This document shows positions 10,021 to 21,893 of a DNA stretch of 64,000 nt, piece after piece; within the stretch, counting starts at the first letter, position 1, and each line of letters begins with the position of its first letter. The translations under genes and the position numbers were made by a program. The stretch lies in contig NC_090159.1 in NCBI RefSeq assembly GCF_017916325.1, positions 561,001 to 625,000 of the forward strand, in the 5' to 3' direction. Under the pieces are notes generated by a model. It saw nothing but the letters and a program-made list of their open reading frames with translations, did not search any database and was not told the origin of the DNA. This DNA is from Leishmania martiniquensis (taxonomy: Eukaryota; Euglenozoa; Kinetoplastea; Trypanosomatida; Trypanosomatidae).

Positions 10021-13000
10021 ATGCCCGCCTCGACGCCACTGCCATCCGCATCGACTTTGACAGTGACTGCGGGATGCGGGGGCAACAGTGACCATTATGG
10101 CAACAGCCTCACCACCCATGCTGCTGCCGCTGCCCGTGTGGCCCCACCGTACCGCACAAACGAGTCAGAATGGATATCGGCTCTCGTCTCTGCCGTGCAG
10201 CGCAGCCTCGAAGGCGGTGCTGAGAGCATCAGCAACAGCGGCAATGGTGACAGCGCTCGAGGGAAACAAAGCAACACGCATGCAGGTGACGCCGAAAGTG
10301 TGGCAGCGCGCGCTGCCCGGGAGACAGCCCCTCCTTTGGCGGAGTATCAGGCCGTCTATCAGTACCATAGCCTCCGCCACAGCGGCCTTGCCTCGGCGTC
10401 TCCTCCAGCTCGCCTGTATCCAGCTCTCAAGCCTAGTAGCTGGGGAAACCTGAACAGCGGCGGCGGCAGTTCTGGCAAGAACAGCACCTTCTCCGTCGCT
10501 TCCTACGCGTCCCCTGCACCACCGTCACTGAGTCACACGACTCCCTGCGTAAGCGACGCCTCTGCTTTACCACTATCTCTGGCACACTCACCCACCTTCG
10601 CGTCAGGAGCGCCGCAGCGAACGGCAGCTACGCGGGGCTCACACTTGGCTGCCGCTGCTGCACCCTTTCCCGTCTCCGCCGTCTACAACTCAGAGGGTGG
10701 CCCGCTGCCGGGGCCGAGCGGTGCTAGCGGTGCTGCCCCTGCTCTTTCGTCGCTGCCGCTTGCTACCGTGTCAACCCCGGCCCCGTCCACAAGTGGATGG
10801 GGCGAGGTACCCCCCGCTTCTACATCCGCTCCGGCCGCTATGCACGTGGCACCGCCGCCGCTGACGTTGGGCGAGGTGAAGGCGGAGATGCGGCTCATTG
10901 CCAAGGAGCTCCGCGAGGCGCAGCGCCACCGCGACGACCTTGTGCTTCTCGAAGACGAAGAGCACGACGCGTCGGACGAGCTGCGGAAGCTGGACGTGCG
11001 CATTGCAGAGTTGGAGCGGCGTTTTGCGCGCTTCCGCGCCTCCCAGGCAGCGCTACTGAACCGCCCGACACTCGCCTCGACGCCGCCCTCCCTGTCCTCA
11101 ATGTCATCCTCCCTCGTTGGGTCACCACGCGCCGCATCGGCGATGAGTTTCGGCTGCTCAGGCATCGGCAGCGGTGGTGGAGTCCTCGGCTGCGCCGGCG
11201 GCAGCGAACAGAGAGGCCCGCTCATGCAGAGCACTGAGCAGGCGCCGTGGCCCGTTGCGGTGACGAGCGGCATGGCCACAGGAGCAGGTACTACTGTGGC
11301 ACCACCTCCCGGTGGATGGACGACCGCCCCGACCCAGTGCGACGCACACCGCAGCGGCGTCGACACATATGCCCCGGTGCTGGCAGATCCGTGGGGCGGC
11401 GCCAACGCCAGCACGAGCTCGATGAGCTTCAGCAATGCCGAATACTCGGCGCCCTCAGCTCGCAAAGGCTTCTCGTGGGAGGCGTATGAGCAGCAGGTGA
11501 ACCCGGAAGCGCTCTCGCGCGATGCTCTCTCTCGCACTGCGCATGTCGAGCTTCCCGTTAACCCCACGCACCAATACGGCGGCGAGCGCTTCCCGTGGTC
11601 GTCGGAGCTTCGGCGCATGATGCGCGAAGTCTTTGGCTTGCACGACTACCGCTTCTGCCAGCTGGAGATCATGAACGCCTGCATGGATGGCCGCGACGTC
11701 TTTGTGCTGCTGCCGACGGGTGGCGGCAAGTCCCTCTGCTACCAGCTTCCTGCACTGATGCCGAACCCGGCCCAGGTGACTGTCGTCGTGTCGCCGCTCA
11801 TCTCGCTCATTCAAGATCAGGTGTATGCGCTGATGGCGAACGACATTCCCGCTGTGGCCCTTACCGGACAGACGAACGACACTGCTCGCCGCAGCCTCTT
11901 CCAAGAATGGGCCGCCGGCCACGTCGTGCATACCCTTGTGTACGTGACGCCGGAGTACTTCGGCCGCAGCGATCACTTTGTCGGCACTCTGCAGGGGCTT
12001 GCCGACAAGGGGCTGCTTTGCCGCTTTGTGATCGACGAGGCGCACTGTGTATCGCAGTGGGGCCACGACTTCCGGCCAGATTACCGAAAGCTCTCGGTGC
12101 TGAAGCAGCAGTTCCCACGCACGCCCATCACGGCGCTGACGGCGACGGCGACGGATCTCGTGCAGCAGGACGTGATCAAGACACTCGCCCTGCGCGACGC
12201 CATCATCTTCAAGGGGTCTTTTAACCGCGCCAACCTCAAGTACTCGGTGCAGCACGTGCAAGGCAAGCAGGTGATCCCGGTTGTGGAAGACCTCGTGCTG
12301 CACCGATTCTCACCGTCATCGTGTGGCATCGTGTACTGCTTGTCGCGCAAGGACTGTGAAGAGATGGCGGCCGCACTCGTACGCAGGGGCATCAAGGCCT
12401 CCTACTACCACTCCGAGGCGGATGCGAAGAGCGAGCGGCAGGAGCGGTGGACGCGCGATGAGTTGCAGGTGATTTGCGCCACCATCGCCTTTGGCATGGG
12501 GATCAACAAACCGGATGTCCGCTACGTCGTGCACGCAGCTATGCCCAAGTCCATTGAGGGGTACTACCAGGAGAGTGGCCGTGCCGGCCGTGACGGCTTG
12601 CCGTCAGAGTGTGTGCTGCTGAGCACCACCACAGATCGGCAGCGACAAGAGCGGCTGATCCACGGATCGAAGGATTGGCGCGCGTCGCTCACATCGCTGC
12701 ACCGCATGCTCGCCTACACCCTCAACGACGTCGACTGCCGCCGGCGTCAGCAGCTCGACCACTTTGGTGAGCAGGTGGACGTCCATTTCTGCCTTACTCA
12801 GCGGGCTGCCGCTGGCGGTAGTGCGGTGCCCCCACCGCCACTGACGTCAGCTGCCTCGGTGTCCGCCACGACGCAGCTGTGCGACAACTGTGCCAGTAAG
12901 CTGGCCGAGGGCTGGGCAGTGAAGGAGCTGAACGTGAACAACATTCTGCTTGATCTGTATGCCATCATCCGGCGCCTCGGCGCCATGACGTCGAAGCAGC

Positions 13001-16000
13001 TGGTCGGCGTCTACCGTGGCTCTGTCTCGGAAGTGGGGCGCGCTATCGAGGCTCGTATGCGCGTGAAGGGAACGCCGGCGGAGTACAAGAGCGGTGCCAA
13101 GCACTCTAAGGTACTCCTGGATCGCACACTGCTGGAGGGGATGCAAATCGGGCTGTTCGAGGAGCGGCTGGACACCATCAATGACTTCGCCGTCTGCGCC
13201 TTTGTGGAGCTTGGCGGCGCCCCAGCGGCGCAGCAGCTCTACCGCGACATTAAGGCTGGGCACCGGGTGGTGACGTTGCGGCTTCGAGGAGAGAAGGCCC
13301 GCAGCGGTCAAGGGGCTACGAGCTTTGGCGCCGCGGCCGGAGCACCAGGGCAGGCCTCGCCCTCGCACGGCGCCGCCCTCGCGAGCGCTGCTTCCGGCGC
13401 GATCGCCACAGACGACATTCCGCTCTTCGCGCTGTTTGAGAGCACTCGGCGGCGGACGACCGCAGACGGCGGAAGCGGCACGCGAGCTTCGGCGGCGGCG
13501 AAAGACAGGAAGAAGCCCAAGGCCAAGACGGACAAGGGGCGCCGCGGCGGCGGGTACGTGTTGAACGAGGCAGACGGCAGCACCGATGATGGCGAAGAGG
13601 CGATCTCATCCATCGAGGAAGACTCCGCATTGGCAGACAGCTTGGCGTCCTTTATTAATGATGAGAGCAGCAGCAGCATTGCCACCCCATCATGCGTCTC
13701 CAGCGCGACGACGCCGCAGCGCGATGGAGTCGGGGAGGCCGCGGCGGCAAGGGAGTGCCGACGCCGCGCGCTATCGACGGCCGGGTCGCAGGACGGCGCT
13801 GTGTCGACGCTGTCGGAGGACACCCAAGGCCGACCTCGAGCGTGTCATCCCCCGCGGAAGCGCACGCGCTGTGACGCAGCAGACCAGCGGGCGGCCATGG
13901 TGGGGAGGGTCATGGACGGTGCGGCGAATGTTGCGTCTCCGGCATCGACTGTTCCTGCGGCGCGGCTGGAGCGCCTGAAGGTACTTCTGCAGGAGGAGAT
14001 GGATAGCCTTGTGCAGACCCTTGTGAGTCAGTCGGTGGGGTGCCGCAGCTACAACGTAATGCCCAAGAGCACAATTCTGCGGCTGACGGAGACGCTTGCC
14101 ATCCCTGGCTGGGGCAGCGTTGGCGACCTCATCGACCTGGAGGGAATGGGCAAGAACAAAGTGAAGCGGTACGGTGCCGACATTTTGCGAGTGTACCGGC
14201 ATTTCCGCTACATCCACATCGGCGACGTCGAGGAGCTGTCAGAGGCAGAGGTGGCGGAGCTGAAAGACGTCAAGACGGCAGTGCGGCCACGCCATCGCCT
14301 TGGCCGCGCCAACGCCTCCGCTGGTGAATTGGAAGTTGAGAATGACGGGGGGGAGGAGCGCAGTGGTCATGGCGACGGTGTTGCGAGCGCGAAGGGGCCC
14401 GCTTTTGCGGGCGGGGCGGCCACCGAGGCAGCCACGTTGACCGGCCGTGCAACACATCACCAGGCGCAGCGCCCCATGCTGCTGGACCCGCCCACTCCCG
14501 ATAAGGCGCGAGCGTCGGCGACCTCGGTTGCCGGTACCCCATCGCGCGATGGCGGCAGCGGCGTTATCGTGCCAGGTGCCGCCGGCGATCAGCCGCGGCA
14601 GCGACGCACCACGTTCACGTTTTCGTCCGCGACGGCCTCGGCCCCTGTGGCGGTGCCCGCCGGCGCCGACTTCACGTCTTTCTCCACACGAATGCCTCTA
14701 CAGGGCCAAGGGGGGCGCGCAGGCGCATCGCCGCCATCACCGTCATTCCATGCCTCTACCACGGGCGACGGTGCCACGGACAGGTGCGATCAGCTCACAT
14801 GCGACTCATCGGTTGCGCATGCCTATGGACATACGGGCCTTGCGGCGGCTCCCAGTGTAGCAGCCGCACCAGCGTCGCAGCAGCCGCATCCTCCTCCCCC
14901 TATGCCGCAGTTCTCCGCGCCTCTCTTCCCGGAGCCGCCGGCGTGGCAGACGCCTACGACTTCCACTGGTGCTACTTGTGTGCCATCGTGTACGCCGGCG
15001 TCGATGCTGCTGCTGCTTCCCCACAACGACACCGCCAGCAGCAACGGAAATGTGCTTTGCCCCATCGGACCCTCTTTGGCATCCGCCTCAGAGCTCCTGG
15101 GCGGCGCGGAGCTTTCCATGGGCCAACGACCGCGTCTACGGGCGCCCGCAGCGCCCTCTCACACCGTGACGGCAGGCTGCCCGAGTCTGGCAGACACACT
15201 CCGAGACGGTGGTCACGCTGGCGCCACACGCGCCGTTGATAGCAGTGAGCTACTGATCGGGAGCACTCCTCTCCCCACTCAGCAACCGCAGCAACGTCAC
15301 CCTTGCCGCTTCAACGACGATAGCGCACTGCAGACGCTCGGAGATCGTCGCGTAGAGACTGGCGAGGTGCCGCAGAGTGGCATCGGCGTGGTGCTGCTAG
15401 GCTCCGACGCGCTAACGCAAGGGCCTTCGATGGCACCCACGTCGACGGCTTGCGGTCTTGGTGATTTCTCTGCCATCAGCTTTACTCACCCTGATGGAGA
15501 AGCCGCACTGGCGGCGACGGTGGGCTGCGGGCACGCCGCGCCGCCACCACGGCAACCTGCGGTAACCGACGTGCACAGCGCAGATTACTTGCTAGACCTC
15601 TGCAATGACGCCCGGCTTCGCACGCCATTGAGCGGGCGCCCATCTGGTCTGGCAACCGGTGGCGGTGTGGGACCCTCCCGGCCCGCGATGCCGGCACCTG
15701 CACTCACTGCTGCTGGCTCGATTGGCGCGACAACGCCGCACGCCGGCAATACCATGAGCCACCCGCTTCTTTACAACACGCTGGGCGGAGGGGCGCTCGG
15801 CAGTGGCTCGATGCTGTCCTCGGCTGGCGCGGAGGAGGTGATCTCTTCCTCGGAGCGCTTACTGCTTCAGCCCAGTACGCCATCACCCGCCCCACTGCAG
15901 AGGATGCAGAAGCTGTGCCCGCAGTGGCAGCCAAAGCTGTCAAAGCGAGAGAGTGGTGCGGCGGCGGGGGGCGCTAATGACGCGGATCGCGACAGACAAG

Positions 16001-16032
16001 AGGTCTTTACCGTCGACGATGACTCTGAGTGA
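10021..16032 (+). CDS. RecQ-family DNA helicase, very large (2003 residues)
   Basis: An ATP-dependent 3'-5' DNA helicase of the RecQ/BLM type, acting in the nucleus in recombination and replication-fork repair. The core starts near residue 535. Walker A TGGGKS is at 566-571 with Lys570, the DEAH box at 672-675, a TALTATAT motif III segment follows, and motif VI GRAGRDG is at 853-859. The RecQ zinc-binding part ends with Cys954 and Cys957, after which comes a winged-helix (RQC-like) region. An HRDC domain lies at about 1315-1400. About 530 residues of Ser/Ala/Gly/Pro-rich sequence precede the core, with a short charged coiled coil near 285-345. About 600 low-complexity residues follow the HRDC. 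The ATG at 10021 was preferred over the in-frame 9703 because of the acceptor at 10003-10004. All catalytic motifs look intact. Confidence 0.93.
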   Translation: MPASTPLPSASTLTVTAGCGGNSDHYGNSLTTHAAAAARVAPPYRTNESEWISALVSAVQRSLEGGAESISNSGNGDSARGKQSNTHAGDAESVAARAARETAPPLAEYQAVYQYHSLRHSGLASASPPARLYPALKPSSWGNLNSGGGSSGKNSTFSVASYASPAPPSLSHTTPCVSDASALPLSLAHSPTFASGAPQRTAATRGSHLAAAAAPFPVSAVYNSEGGPLPGPSGASGAAPALSSLPLATVSTPAPSTSGWGEVPPASTSAPAAMHVAPPPLTLGEVKAEMRLIAKELREAQRHRDDLVLLEDEEHDASDELRKLDVRIAELERRFARFRASQAALLNRPTLASTPPSLSSMSSSLVGSPRAASAMSFGCSGIGSGGGVLGCAGGSEQRGPLMQSTEQAPWPVAVTSGMATGAGTTVAPPPGGWTTAPTQCDAHRSGVDTYAPVLADPWGGANASTSSMSFSNAEYSAPSARKGFSWEAYEQQVNPEALSRDALSRTAHVELPVNPTHQYGGERFPWSSELRRMMREVFGLHDYRFCQLEIMNACMDGRDVFVLLPTGGGKSLCYQLPALMPNPAQVTVVVSPLISLIQDQVYALMANDIPAVALTGQTNDTARRSLFQEWAAGHVVHTLVYVTPEYFGRSDHFVGTLQGLADKGLLCRFVIDEAHCVSQWGHDFRPDYRKLSVLKQQFPRTPITALTATATDLVQQDVIKTLALRDAIIFKGSFNRANLKYSVQHVQGKQVIPVVEDLVLHRFSPSSCGIVYCLSRKDCEEMAAALVRRGIKASYYHSEADAKSERQERWTRDELQVICATIAFGMGINKPDVRYVVHAAMPKSIEGYYQESGRAGRDGLPSECVLLSTTTDRQRQERLIHGSKDWRASLTSLHRMLAYTLNDVDCRRRQQLDHFGEQVDVHFCLTQRAAAGGSAVPPPPLTSAASVSATTQLCDNCASKLAEGWAVKELNVNNILLDLYAIIRRLGAMTSKQLVGVYRGSVSEVGRAIEARMRVKGTPAEYKSGAKHSKVLLDRTLLEGMQIGLFEERLDTINDFAVCAFVELGGAPAAQQLYRDIKAGHRVVTLRLRGEKARSGQGATSFGAAAGAPGQASPSHGAALASAASGAIATDDIPLFALFESTRRRTTADGGSGTRASAAAKDRKKPKAKTDKGRRGGGYVLNEADGSTDDGEEAISSIEEDSALADSLASFINDESSSSIATPSCVSSATTPQRDGVGEAAAARECRRRALSTAGSQDGAVSTLSEDTQGRPRACHPPRKRTRCDAADQRAAMVGRVMDGAANVASPASTVPAARLERLKVLLQEEMDSLVQTLVSQSVGCRSYNVMPKSTILRLTETLAIPGWGSVGDLIDLEGMGKNKVKRYGADILRVYRHFRYIHIGDVEELSEAEVAELKDVKTAVRPRHRLGRANASAGELEVENDGGEERSGHGDGVASAKGPAFAGGAATEAATLTGRATHHQAQRPMLLDPPTPDKARASATSVAGTPSRDGGSGVIVPGAAGDQPRQRRTTFTFSSATASAPVAVPAGADFTSFSTRMPLQGQGGRAGASPPSPSFHASTTGDGATDRCDQLTCDSSVAHAYGHTGLAAAPSVAAAPASQQPHPPPPMPQFSAPLFPEPPAWQTPTTSTGATCVPSCTPASMLLLLPHNDTASSNGNVLCPIGPSLASASELLGGAELSMGQRPRLRAPAAPSHTVTAGCPSLADTLRDGGHAGATRAVDSSELLIGSTPLPTQQPQQRHPCRFNDDSALQTLGDRRVETGEVPQSGIGVVLLGSDALTQGPSMAPTSTACGLGDFSAISFTHPDGEAALAATVGCGHAAPPPRQPAVTDVHSADYLLDLCNDARLRTPLSGRPSGLATGGGVGPSRPAMPAPALTAAGSIGATTPHAGNTMSHPLLYNTLGGGALGSGSMLSSAGAEEVISSSERLLLQPSTPSPAPLQRMQKLCPQWQPKLSKRESGAAAGGANDADRDRQEVFTVDDDSE

Positions 16033-17007
16033 AGGGAGGAGAAGCAGAAGGGAGAGGGGTGTGGCGTCGTCCGCTGCTGTTGCGGGGAACGGAGAGAAAG
16101 AGTGGTGCGCGCCGCCTACGCGCACGTTTTTTTTTTTGGGGAGTGGTGGCCTTGAACAGCTCGCATAGTGTGTCTGTGTGTGTGTGTGCGTGAAATCCTC
16201 CGCTTGCCCCCTCCTTCCTTCTCGGGGCATCTCTGTCCCACTGTGTGGCCGAGCTCAGCTGCAGGTGCGCTGAGATCGTTGCCGCCCGGTGCCTCGCCCC
16301 TCTCCTTCTTCCTTCACCATTTTGCCATGCCCCACGTCGGCGTGCGCATCCTTTATTCCTGCGGCAGAGCGAAACACAGAGGAAAGGAAGTGCGAAGAGG
16401 CGAGTTGGAGGATACGTGGCACCGCGCGCATCGCCTTGTGTGGATGTGCGTGCGTGTCTTACGCCGACGAGCTCTCATGTGACATATTTTCGCCTGCCCC
16501 CCGCTCCCCATTCAGTGGCGTAGCGTCTGTGCATGGCAACACTGCGTCTCCCCTCCCCTCCGGGGTGGGGATGGGGGTGAAGGCAGCGTGGCGGAGCGAT
16601 CGCACCGTTTGCATTGGGCCTGTCTTGTCATCCACTTTCTCTCACCGCCTCTGCCCTCCATCGGTCTCCTCTCCGCGCCGTCTTCTCTTGCGACGTGCCG
16701 CTGCCGCCGAACCACCTTTGGCGCTCACGGGCACGGCGTGGGGCACGCGCGCCTATCCGCCCTCGTGGGGTGGGGAAAGGGCTTTGCCACGCAAGAGCCT
16801 CTGCTGCGACCAGAGTAGAGAGAGGGGGGGCTGCCATAAAAAGAAGCGCGCGTGTGTCTGTGGCCGTCCGCTGCGTGGAAAGGGGAGCCGATTTGGACAG
16901 CTGTCGCTAAGCGAAACAAAACTCGGAGGAGGGGGAGTGGGAAGGAAAGGCAAACGAGCGATCGCGCACACACCTACTGCATACACGCTGGTGCCAAGTC
17001 TACGCAG
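16033..17007. other. Spacer between RecQ and AP-3 sigma
   Basis: No gene recognised. A T-run near 16128-16137, a GT repeat near 16168-16190 and a pyrimidine-rich tract at about 16619-16695 are visible; the latter is the likely trans-splicing signal for the sigma subunit, though its acceptor AG is not clear. An open frame across 16289-17011 on the plus strand is low complexity without a domain. Confidence 0.6.
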
Positions 17008-17508
17008 ATGATCAAGGCGGTCCTCATCATCAACACGGCCGGCAAGATTCGGCTCCTCAGCTTCTATGAGAAGAGCATCTCCCTCGCGCAGCAGCAGGAG
17101 CTGGTGCGCAGCATTCATCGCGCCATCTCCCGCCGCGGCGACGAGCTCTGCAACTTTGTTGACCACTTTAAAGAGTGGCCCACACCAGACACCCGCGTCA
17201 TTTATCGCCGCTACGCGACTTTGTGCTTTGTGTTCGTGACGGACTCGTCGGAGTCGCAGCTGGCCATTCTCGATCTCATTCAGGTCTTCGTGGAGTCCCT
17301 TGACCGCACCTTCGAAAACGTTTGTGAGCTCGACTTGATTTTTCACTCGGAGAAGGTGCAGTACACGCTGATGGAGATGGTCATGGGCGGCATGGTGCTC
17401 GAGATGTCTCGGGATGAGATCGTCCGTAGCTTGGGAGAGATGAACCGCCTTAGTGCCAACACCTGTGCAGAAAACTCGGCGTCTCGCACCCTCTCCGGCT
17501 ACCATTGA
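17008..17508 (+). CDS. AP3S: AP-3 adaptor complex sigma subunit
   Basis: A 166-residue small subunit of a clathrin-adaptor-type complex, involved in selecting cargo for transport from Golgi or endosomes to lysosome-related organelles; in trypanosomatids AP-3 has been tied to acidocalcisome biogenesis. The N terminus MIKAVLIINTAGKIRLLSFY is the longin-like fold of sigma subunits. Segments such as YRRYATLCFVF, DSSESQLAILDLIQVFVE and FENVCELDLIFH, followed by EMVMGGMVLE, match AP-3 sigma much better than AP-1 or AP-2 sigma. Length fits the family. The chosen ATG gives the canonical N terminus; the frame is open back to 16852 but without family similarity. The last 20 or so residues are divergent. 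Confidence 0.92.
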   Translation: MIKAVLIINTAGKIRLLSFYEKSISLAQQQELVRSIHRAISRRGDELCNFVDHFKEWPTPDTRVIYRRYATLCFVFVTDSSESQLAILDLIQVFVESLDRTFENVCELDLIFHSEKVQYTLMEMVMGGMVLEMSRDEIVRSLGEMNRLSANTCAENSASRTLSGYH

Positions 17509-18217
17509 CCCCCTCCCCCTCCCCCCGCTGCGGTCATCTCAAACATCCCCTTAGCATGCACGCGTCTGAGGCTCCCGTGCTACTCTGATGGATGGCAACG
17601 CCGATTGCTTGCCTACAGGCTCACACGCGCGCACACGGGCCCCCTCACAGCTACCCCATCCGTTCATGGTTGCAGCACCGATGCGTTCCGATGAGTGCCG
17701 GTTTTACTTCCCCCTTTCTTCTTGGTAATGCTTCACCGTCTTTGCCGCATCACTCTCCGCGCTGATGCACGTGGCCTTCACCTCATAGAACAAGGAGAGG
17801 GCAGCATGGGGAGGGCGGGAGGGGCTCATCCGTGTGGTGACCATCGGGGCAAGACTGATAGTGGCGTCTTTCATCCTTTGAGGCATCTGTGTGTGCGCCA
17901 TCCTCGAGGCACCCCGAGAGGACTCCCTCGCGCGACGGCCCAGACGGGCCCTCTCTCCGTCCCTCTGTTCCTCTGTCTCTGGCCACGGACATGCGCGCCG
18001 GCCCACTCACTCTCGCCTTCTCGCTCTTCTTTGTTTCTCTTTGCGCGGTGCTCTGCATCGCCTTCGCGCCGCTCGTACACGCGCATCTTCAATGGAAGTG
18101 CTCACCATCATCGGCCGGTGCACAGACAGGGCGTCCTCGCAGCAGCGGAGACGGAGGGGGGCACTTTATCTGACGCCGTGCCATTCGTAAGAAAAAGGAG
18201 AGCTGCATCGACGCCTT
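17509..18217. other. Spacer between AP-3 sigma and the 968-residue orphan gene
   Basis: No gene recognised. A pyrimidine-rich tract near 17983-18090 precedes the predicted acceptor at 18097-18098. Short frames in this stretch have no recognisable features. Confidence 0.6.
17983..18098 (+). promoter_or_regulatory. Candidate spliced-leader acceptor of the 968-residue orphan gene
   Basis: After a pyrimidine-dominated stretch, the first AG is at 18097-18098. No ATG occurs between it and 18218, supporting both the acceptor and the start. Confidence 0.5.
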
Positions 18218-21124
18218 ATGGGCGATGTGGAGGAGCTGGCCCGACTGGGACAGCGCTTTCCGGCGCATATCGTCGGCACGGTGCTCCCTCTCTTATCGGA
18301 TGAGATCGCGAGCGGCGCGGCGGAGCTGAATGCGCAGGTAGACGGTACGCGTCAGCTGCTCCTGCAATCCGCGGTCCTGCGGCGGTCGACCGTGCTGGCA
18401 CCACTGCTGAAGCAGCAGCTGGTCACGCGGGCCATTCAGCTTCAACGGCACCGCGCACAATTGGTGCAGCAGCTTCAGCAGCAGCTTCGACAGCGGCGCG
18501 CGCCTTCACCAGGAGGCGGTGTGACCTCAACTTCCCTTCCCAGCGGCGGTGGGGCCTACAGACACGGTCGCCCGCGGAGCGGGGAAGCCCCTTCTGCCCC
18601 GGGGCAAGCTGACGGAGGGGCGCTGCGCGAGACGTGGGCCACGCTGCGGGAGGCCTTCCGCTTCGAGGAGAACCGCGCACACCTTGTGCAGGCGCCGCTG
18701 TGCCCACCCAGTGCGGCGCTACGCGCACTTCTCGACGAGGTGGTGACGGGAGGCCATCGCGGGCTGCATCGACGTGTCGCTGAACAGGTGGCAGGCACAA
18801 GCCCGTGCCACGGCCAGAGCCCCACCTCTGCTGCCCCTTCCACCGGAGCTGTAGGGAGCTCTGCCAAAGGCGATCGGGAAGCCAATGTGGGCGGTAGCGG
18901 CGGCAATACGGGTGCAGAGGACGCAATCGAAACCGCGCTGCATCTCATTCTCCGTTACACACGGCAGACGTACTCGAGGAAGGTGGCAGTCGATCGTCCA
19001 ACCGCACAGGGAAAAGCCCAGCGGTCAGCGCCGTTCGCGGGCTGCGCCGCCTTTCGATCTTCTGCGGTCGATCGTCGCCTCCTAACCGCCGATCCCATCG
19101 ATGTGTGTAATGTCGATGTGTACTCGGACGACGAGGGGGAGCAGGCGCAGGAGGCGGAGGAGGACATCTTTGGGAGGCGTCAACTGCTTCAGGAGCAGAG
19201 GGCCGCGATCACCACAGCCGAGGCGCCAGGGAGCGGCGCCGACTCTTTGGCAGCAGAGGTGTTGTCTACCGCAGGAGCGGCATCACAGCAAGCTTCTCTG
19301 TGGCTCCGCGTCCCTAGCATTCTGTCCCTCAGCCAGTACTGCGCTGAACTGCCGTGGGTGGCTGACCTCGCCGGTCAGCGGTACACCGAAGCACGCGAGC
19401 GCAAGAAGTACGGCAGCAGCGGCGCTGGCGAGGTGGGCTACACTAGTCGTCATGTACAGCCCGAGGAACAAGGTAGCGGCGAAGGTGCGAAAAGCAAGGA
19501 GGCAAGCTACGAGGCGGGCTACATCGCCCCCACGCCAGCGGCCCTTCACACGATGCCACCGCTCGGCTACCTCTTTGCCCCCGCGCTGGCAACCGACTCT
19601 GCCGGTGGTGCGAGCAGCGGCGGCGAGCCCTTGGTGGGGCGTGCTGTGCACCATACTGTCGGTATCGCAGCCGGTGCCCCGCGCGCTGCACCCGCTGAAT
19701 GCCGCACAGATCGCGAGGGGACTTCCTCCCCGCAGGAGGAGGAGCGCTCGTGGCTGTCGCGCGTAGTGGTCAAGTGCGTCTCCACTGCAGTAGATGAGGC
19801 ATGGCACGATGTGGAGGAGACCGTGGTGGCGCCCTTCTGCAGCCAGCGGCGCCGCGCCTTCTCTTCCCGGGCTCCTTCATCTGAGGATGCGCTTGCTACT
19901 GCCGCTGTGGCTGCTTCGGCTGGGGGAGGAGAGGCTGCAGACGAGGAGGAGGTGCTAACGCAGTTCATGGAGGTACTGCGCGTGCGCTACGCAGTGGAGC
20001 TGGCGGCCCAGGTGCTGGCGGCTCGCCACGCTACGGAGCTGCTGCTCGACAGCGAGGACAGCGTCATCTTTGCCGAGGCGCGCCTCTCATCGCTCCTGGT
20101 TGGCGGTGGTCCTTTTCCCGCAGGCGTGTCCAGCGGAGGCCGTGACGCGGCGGCCGCTAAGCAAACGTCACTGACTTCAGCGCCGGTGCTCACGTGCACA
20201 GTGCTGAGCCTCCCCGGCGTGAAGGAAATCTTTTACGTTATGGCGTACTGCACGGGAGCTGCCCTACTGTGCGATGTATCCGCTGCTCTAGCGACTTCCG
20301 GGAACGATGCTCAGAGCCGACCAGAGGGCGCAGGTGCTCAAGGGCGACAAGGTTACTGGGCAGTAGACGTGGACGTCGAGGAAGAGGAAGAGGGGAGGCA
20401 GCAGGAGGAGGGGCACTCGCTGGAGCAAGAGCACAGACTCGGTGATGGCCCTCGGCGCCTTCTCTTCGCCTCCGCGGCACAGGCGGCAGACCTTGCCGAC
20501 GAAGAGGACCCCCTTTACCGGCGGCAAGCGTCTCTGCAGGCCTGGGCTACACTCTTCGAGAGCGAGTACTTGAGAGATGGCCACAGCACTGCTGCCGCGG
20601 CGGAGAGCGCTTGGCCCGCTGACCCGGCGTCAGCTCGCTCGTCTTGGTCACTCGCCCCCTACTACCGTCTGTGGCTGTACGTGTGGGAGTACGTGCTGGC
20701 CGTGGCGGCGCCTCCGCCAGCGTCGGCCCACTCGGACGACGGCGGCATTGCTGAGCTAAATCGCCCTGTGCCGCAGAGCGGTGACGGCCCACCGCATTTT
20801 CCGCCGCGTTCGAGGGGCCACAGAGAACACCACCATCATGGCGGCGCCGGTCTCGCTCCTCTTCCCATTGCATGGCGCACGGCGCGGCGCTGGATGGAGA
20901 AGGTCATCCGCGCCTCTGTGATGCTCGGGTGCGCCGAGGCGGGACTGCTGGTGAGCTGTGCCACACCGGCGAGCTTTGCATGTGAACCAGCGACGTGCTT
21001 GCGTACACACCTGCCGGCGGGACAGACGCAGCGGCTCATTAAGGCGACAACGACCCAGGCGCGTAACGCACTCTTGAAGGTGTCTGGGGCTGGGGGAGGG
21101 CAACGGACGGCACCTTCTCGCTGA
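18218..21124 (+). CDS. Conserved-looking hypothetical protein, 968 residues, function unknown
   Basis: I do not recognise this protein. The first 95 residues are helical, rich in Leu and Gln, and end in a Gln-rich basic stretch, suggesting a coiled coil. The middle is Ala/Gly/Ser-rich and acidic in places: around 305-325 there is an acidic patch and around 720-750 a Glu-rich stretch. More ordered segments with aromatic residues appear near 370-395, 660-690 and 800-830, the last containing PYYRLWLYVWEYVLA. No signal peptide or convincing membrane segment is visible, and I find no catalytic motif. Codon use matches the neighbouring intact genes, the frame is open for 2.9 kb, and the start is the first ATG after the predicted acceptor, so it is very likely a real gene. 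A multisubunit tethering or trafficking role is possible but not supported by a motif. Confidence 0.85.
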   Translation: MGDVEELARLGQRFPAHIVGTVLPLLSDEIASGAAELNAQVDGTRQLLLQSAVLRRSTVLAPLLKQQLVTRAIQLQRHRAQLVQQLQQQLRQRRAPSPGGGVTSTSLPSGGGAYRHGRPRSGEAPSAPGQADGGALRETWATLREAFRFEENRAHLVQAPLCPPSAALRALLDEVVTGGHRGLHRRVAEQVAGTSPCHGQSPTSAAPSTGAVGSSAKGDREANVGGSGGNTGAEDAIETALHLILRYTRQTYSRKVAVDRPTAQGKAQRSAPFAGCAAFRSSAVDRRLLTADPIDVCNVDVYSDDEGEQAQEAEEDIFGRRQLLQEQRAAITTAEAPGSGADSLAAEVLSTAGAASQQASLWLRVPSILSLSQYCAELPWVADLAGQRYTEARERKKYGSSGAGEVGYTSRHVQPEEQGSGEGAKSKEASYEAGYIAPTPAALHTMPPLGYLFAPALATDSAGGASSGGEPLVGRAVHHTVGIAAGAPRAAPAECRTDREGTSSPQEEERSWLSRVVVKCVSTAVDEAWHDVEETVVAPFCSQRRRAFSSRAPSSEDALATAAVAASAGGGEAADEEEVLTQFMEVLRVRYAVELAAQVLAARHATELLLDSEDSVIFAEARLSSLLVGGGPFPAGVSSGGRDAAAAKQTSLTSAPVLTCTVLSLPGVKEIFYVMAYCTGAALLCDVSAALATSGNDAQSRPEGAGAQGRQGYWAVDVDVEEEEEGRQQEEGHSLEQEHRLGDGPRRLLFASAAQAADLADEEDPLYRRQASLQAWATLFESEYLRDGHSTAAAAESAWPADPASARSSWSLAPYYRLWLYVWEYVLAVAAPPPASAHSDDGGIAELNRPVPQSGDGPPHFPPRSRGHREHHHHGGAGLAPLPIAWRTARRWMEKVIRASVMLGCAEAGLLVSCATPASFACEPATCLRTHLPAGQTQRLIKATTTQARNALLKVSGAGGGQRTAPSR

Positions 21125-21893
21125 TATTCGTTGCGCTAGTCTCAGGGGTGCTGCTCGTAAAGGCAACGCACTTCCGCTCGATGGACAAGGCTACTTGCTG
21201 TGTGCTGCTGGCGCGCGGGTGGATCGATGCGGAGGGCTCTCTCGCCACCTGCAAGCGCAGCGTCCCGCCCTAGAGGTCCTGTGCGGTGCCACATAACGGC
21301 GTATAACTAGAAAAAGGCCAAGGATGTCTCTCTCTGTCTGTGTGTGTGTGCGTGTGCGTGTGCTTGACCCGGTACGACACGCTGAAGAAGAGGAAACAAA
21401 GGCAAGCGGATGCCCATAACAACACAAATTGTGGCTAACCGAGGCGCGGCAGAGCGCGCTTCGACAACAAACACCATCGCTGCAATGAATCGAGCGCGTG
21501 CTTGTGTGTGTGTGCATCGTGTTCGAGTGGGCGAGGAGAGGCGGAGGATCTGCTCAGAGGCTCTCCGGCAGAAGCCCAGGAAGAAGCAGCGCCTTCTGAG
21601 TGCCCGCTTCTCCCCTTCGTCCCGTTTACGCCTCTTCTCCTTCCTCTTTGCCGGCCAAATGAGGGTGCCGCCCCAATTCCGATCCCCCCTCGGAGACGGT
21701 CTCGCCTTTGTATATACGCTGAAGCACACGCGCGAACACGCACACGCACGCACGCACGCAGAGCGCTGTTTCTTTTTCTCCCCTCTCTTCACTCCCCTCT
21801 TCGCTGTCGTCTGTGCCACCAGCGCTTCCCTGGGAATCACACGCCGGCAGGCATACGCATCTTCGCCCCGATCTCTGCTGGTAACACGGGAGA
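21125..21893. other. Spacer before the leucine-rich-repeat gene
   Basis: No gene recognised. The final 120 nt form a pyrimidine-rich tract that ends at the predicted acceptor at 21821-21822. A GT repeat near 21336-21362 and a CACG repeat near 21740-21758 are present. Confidence 0.6.
21773..21822 (+). promoter_or_regulatory. Predicted spliced-leader acceptor of the leucine-rich-repeat gene
   Basis: A nearly pure CT tract ends at the AG at 21821-21822, and the first ATG after it is the chosen start at 21894, giving a leader of about 71 nt. Confidence 0.6.
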
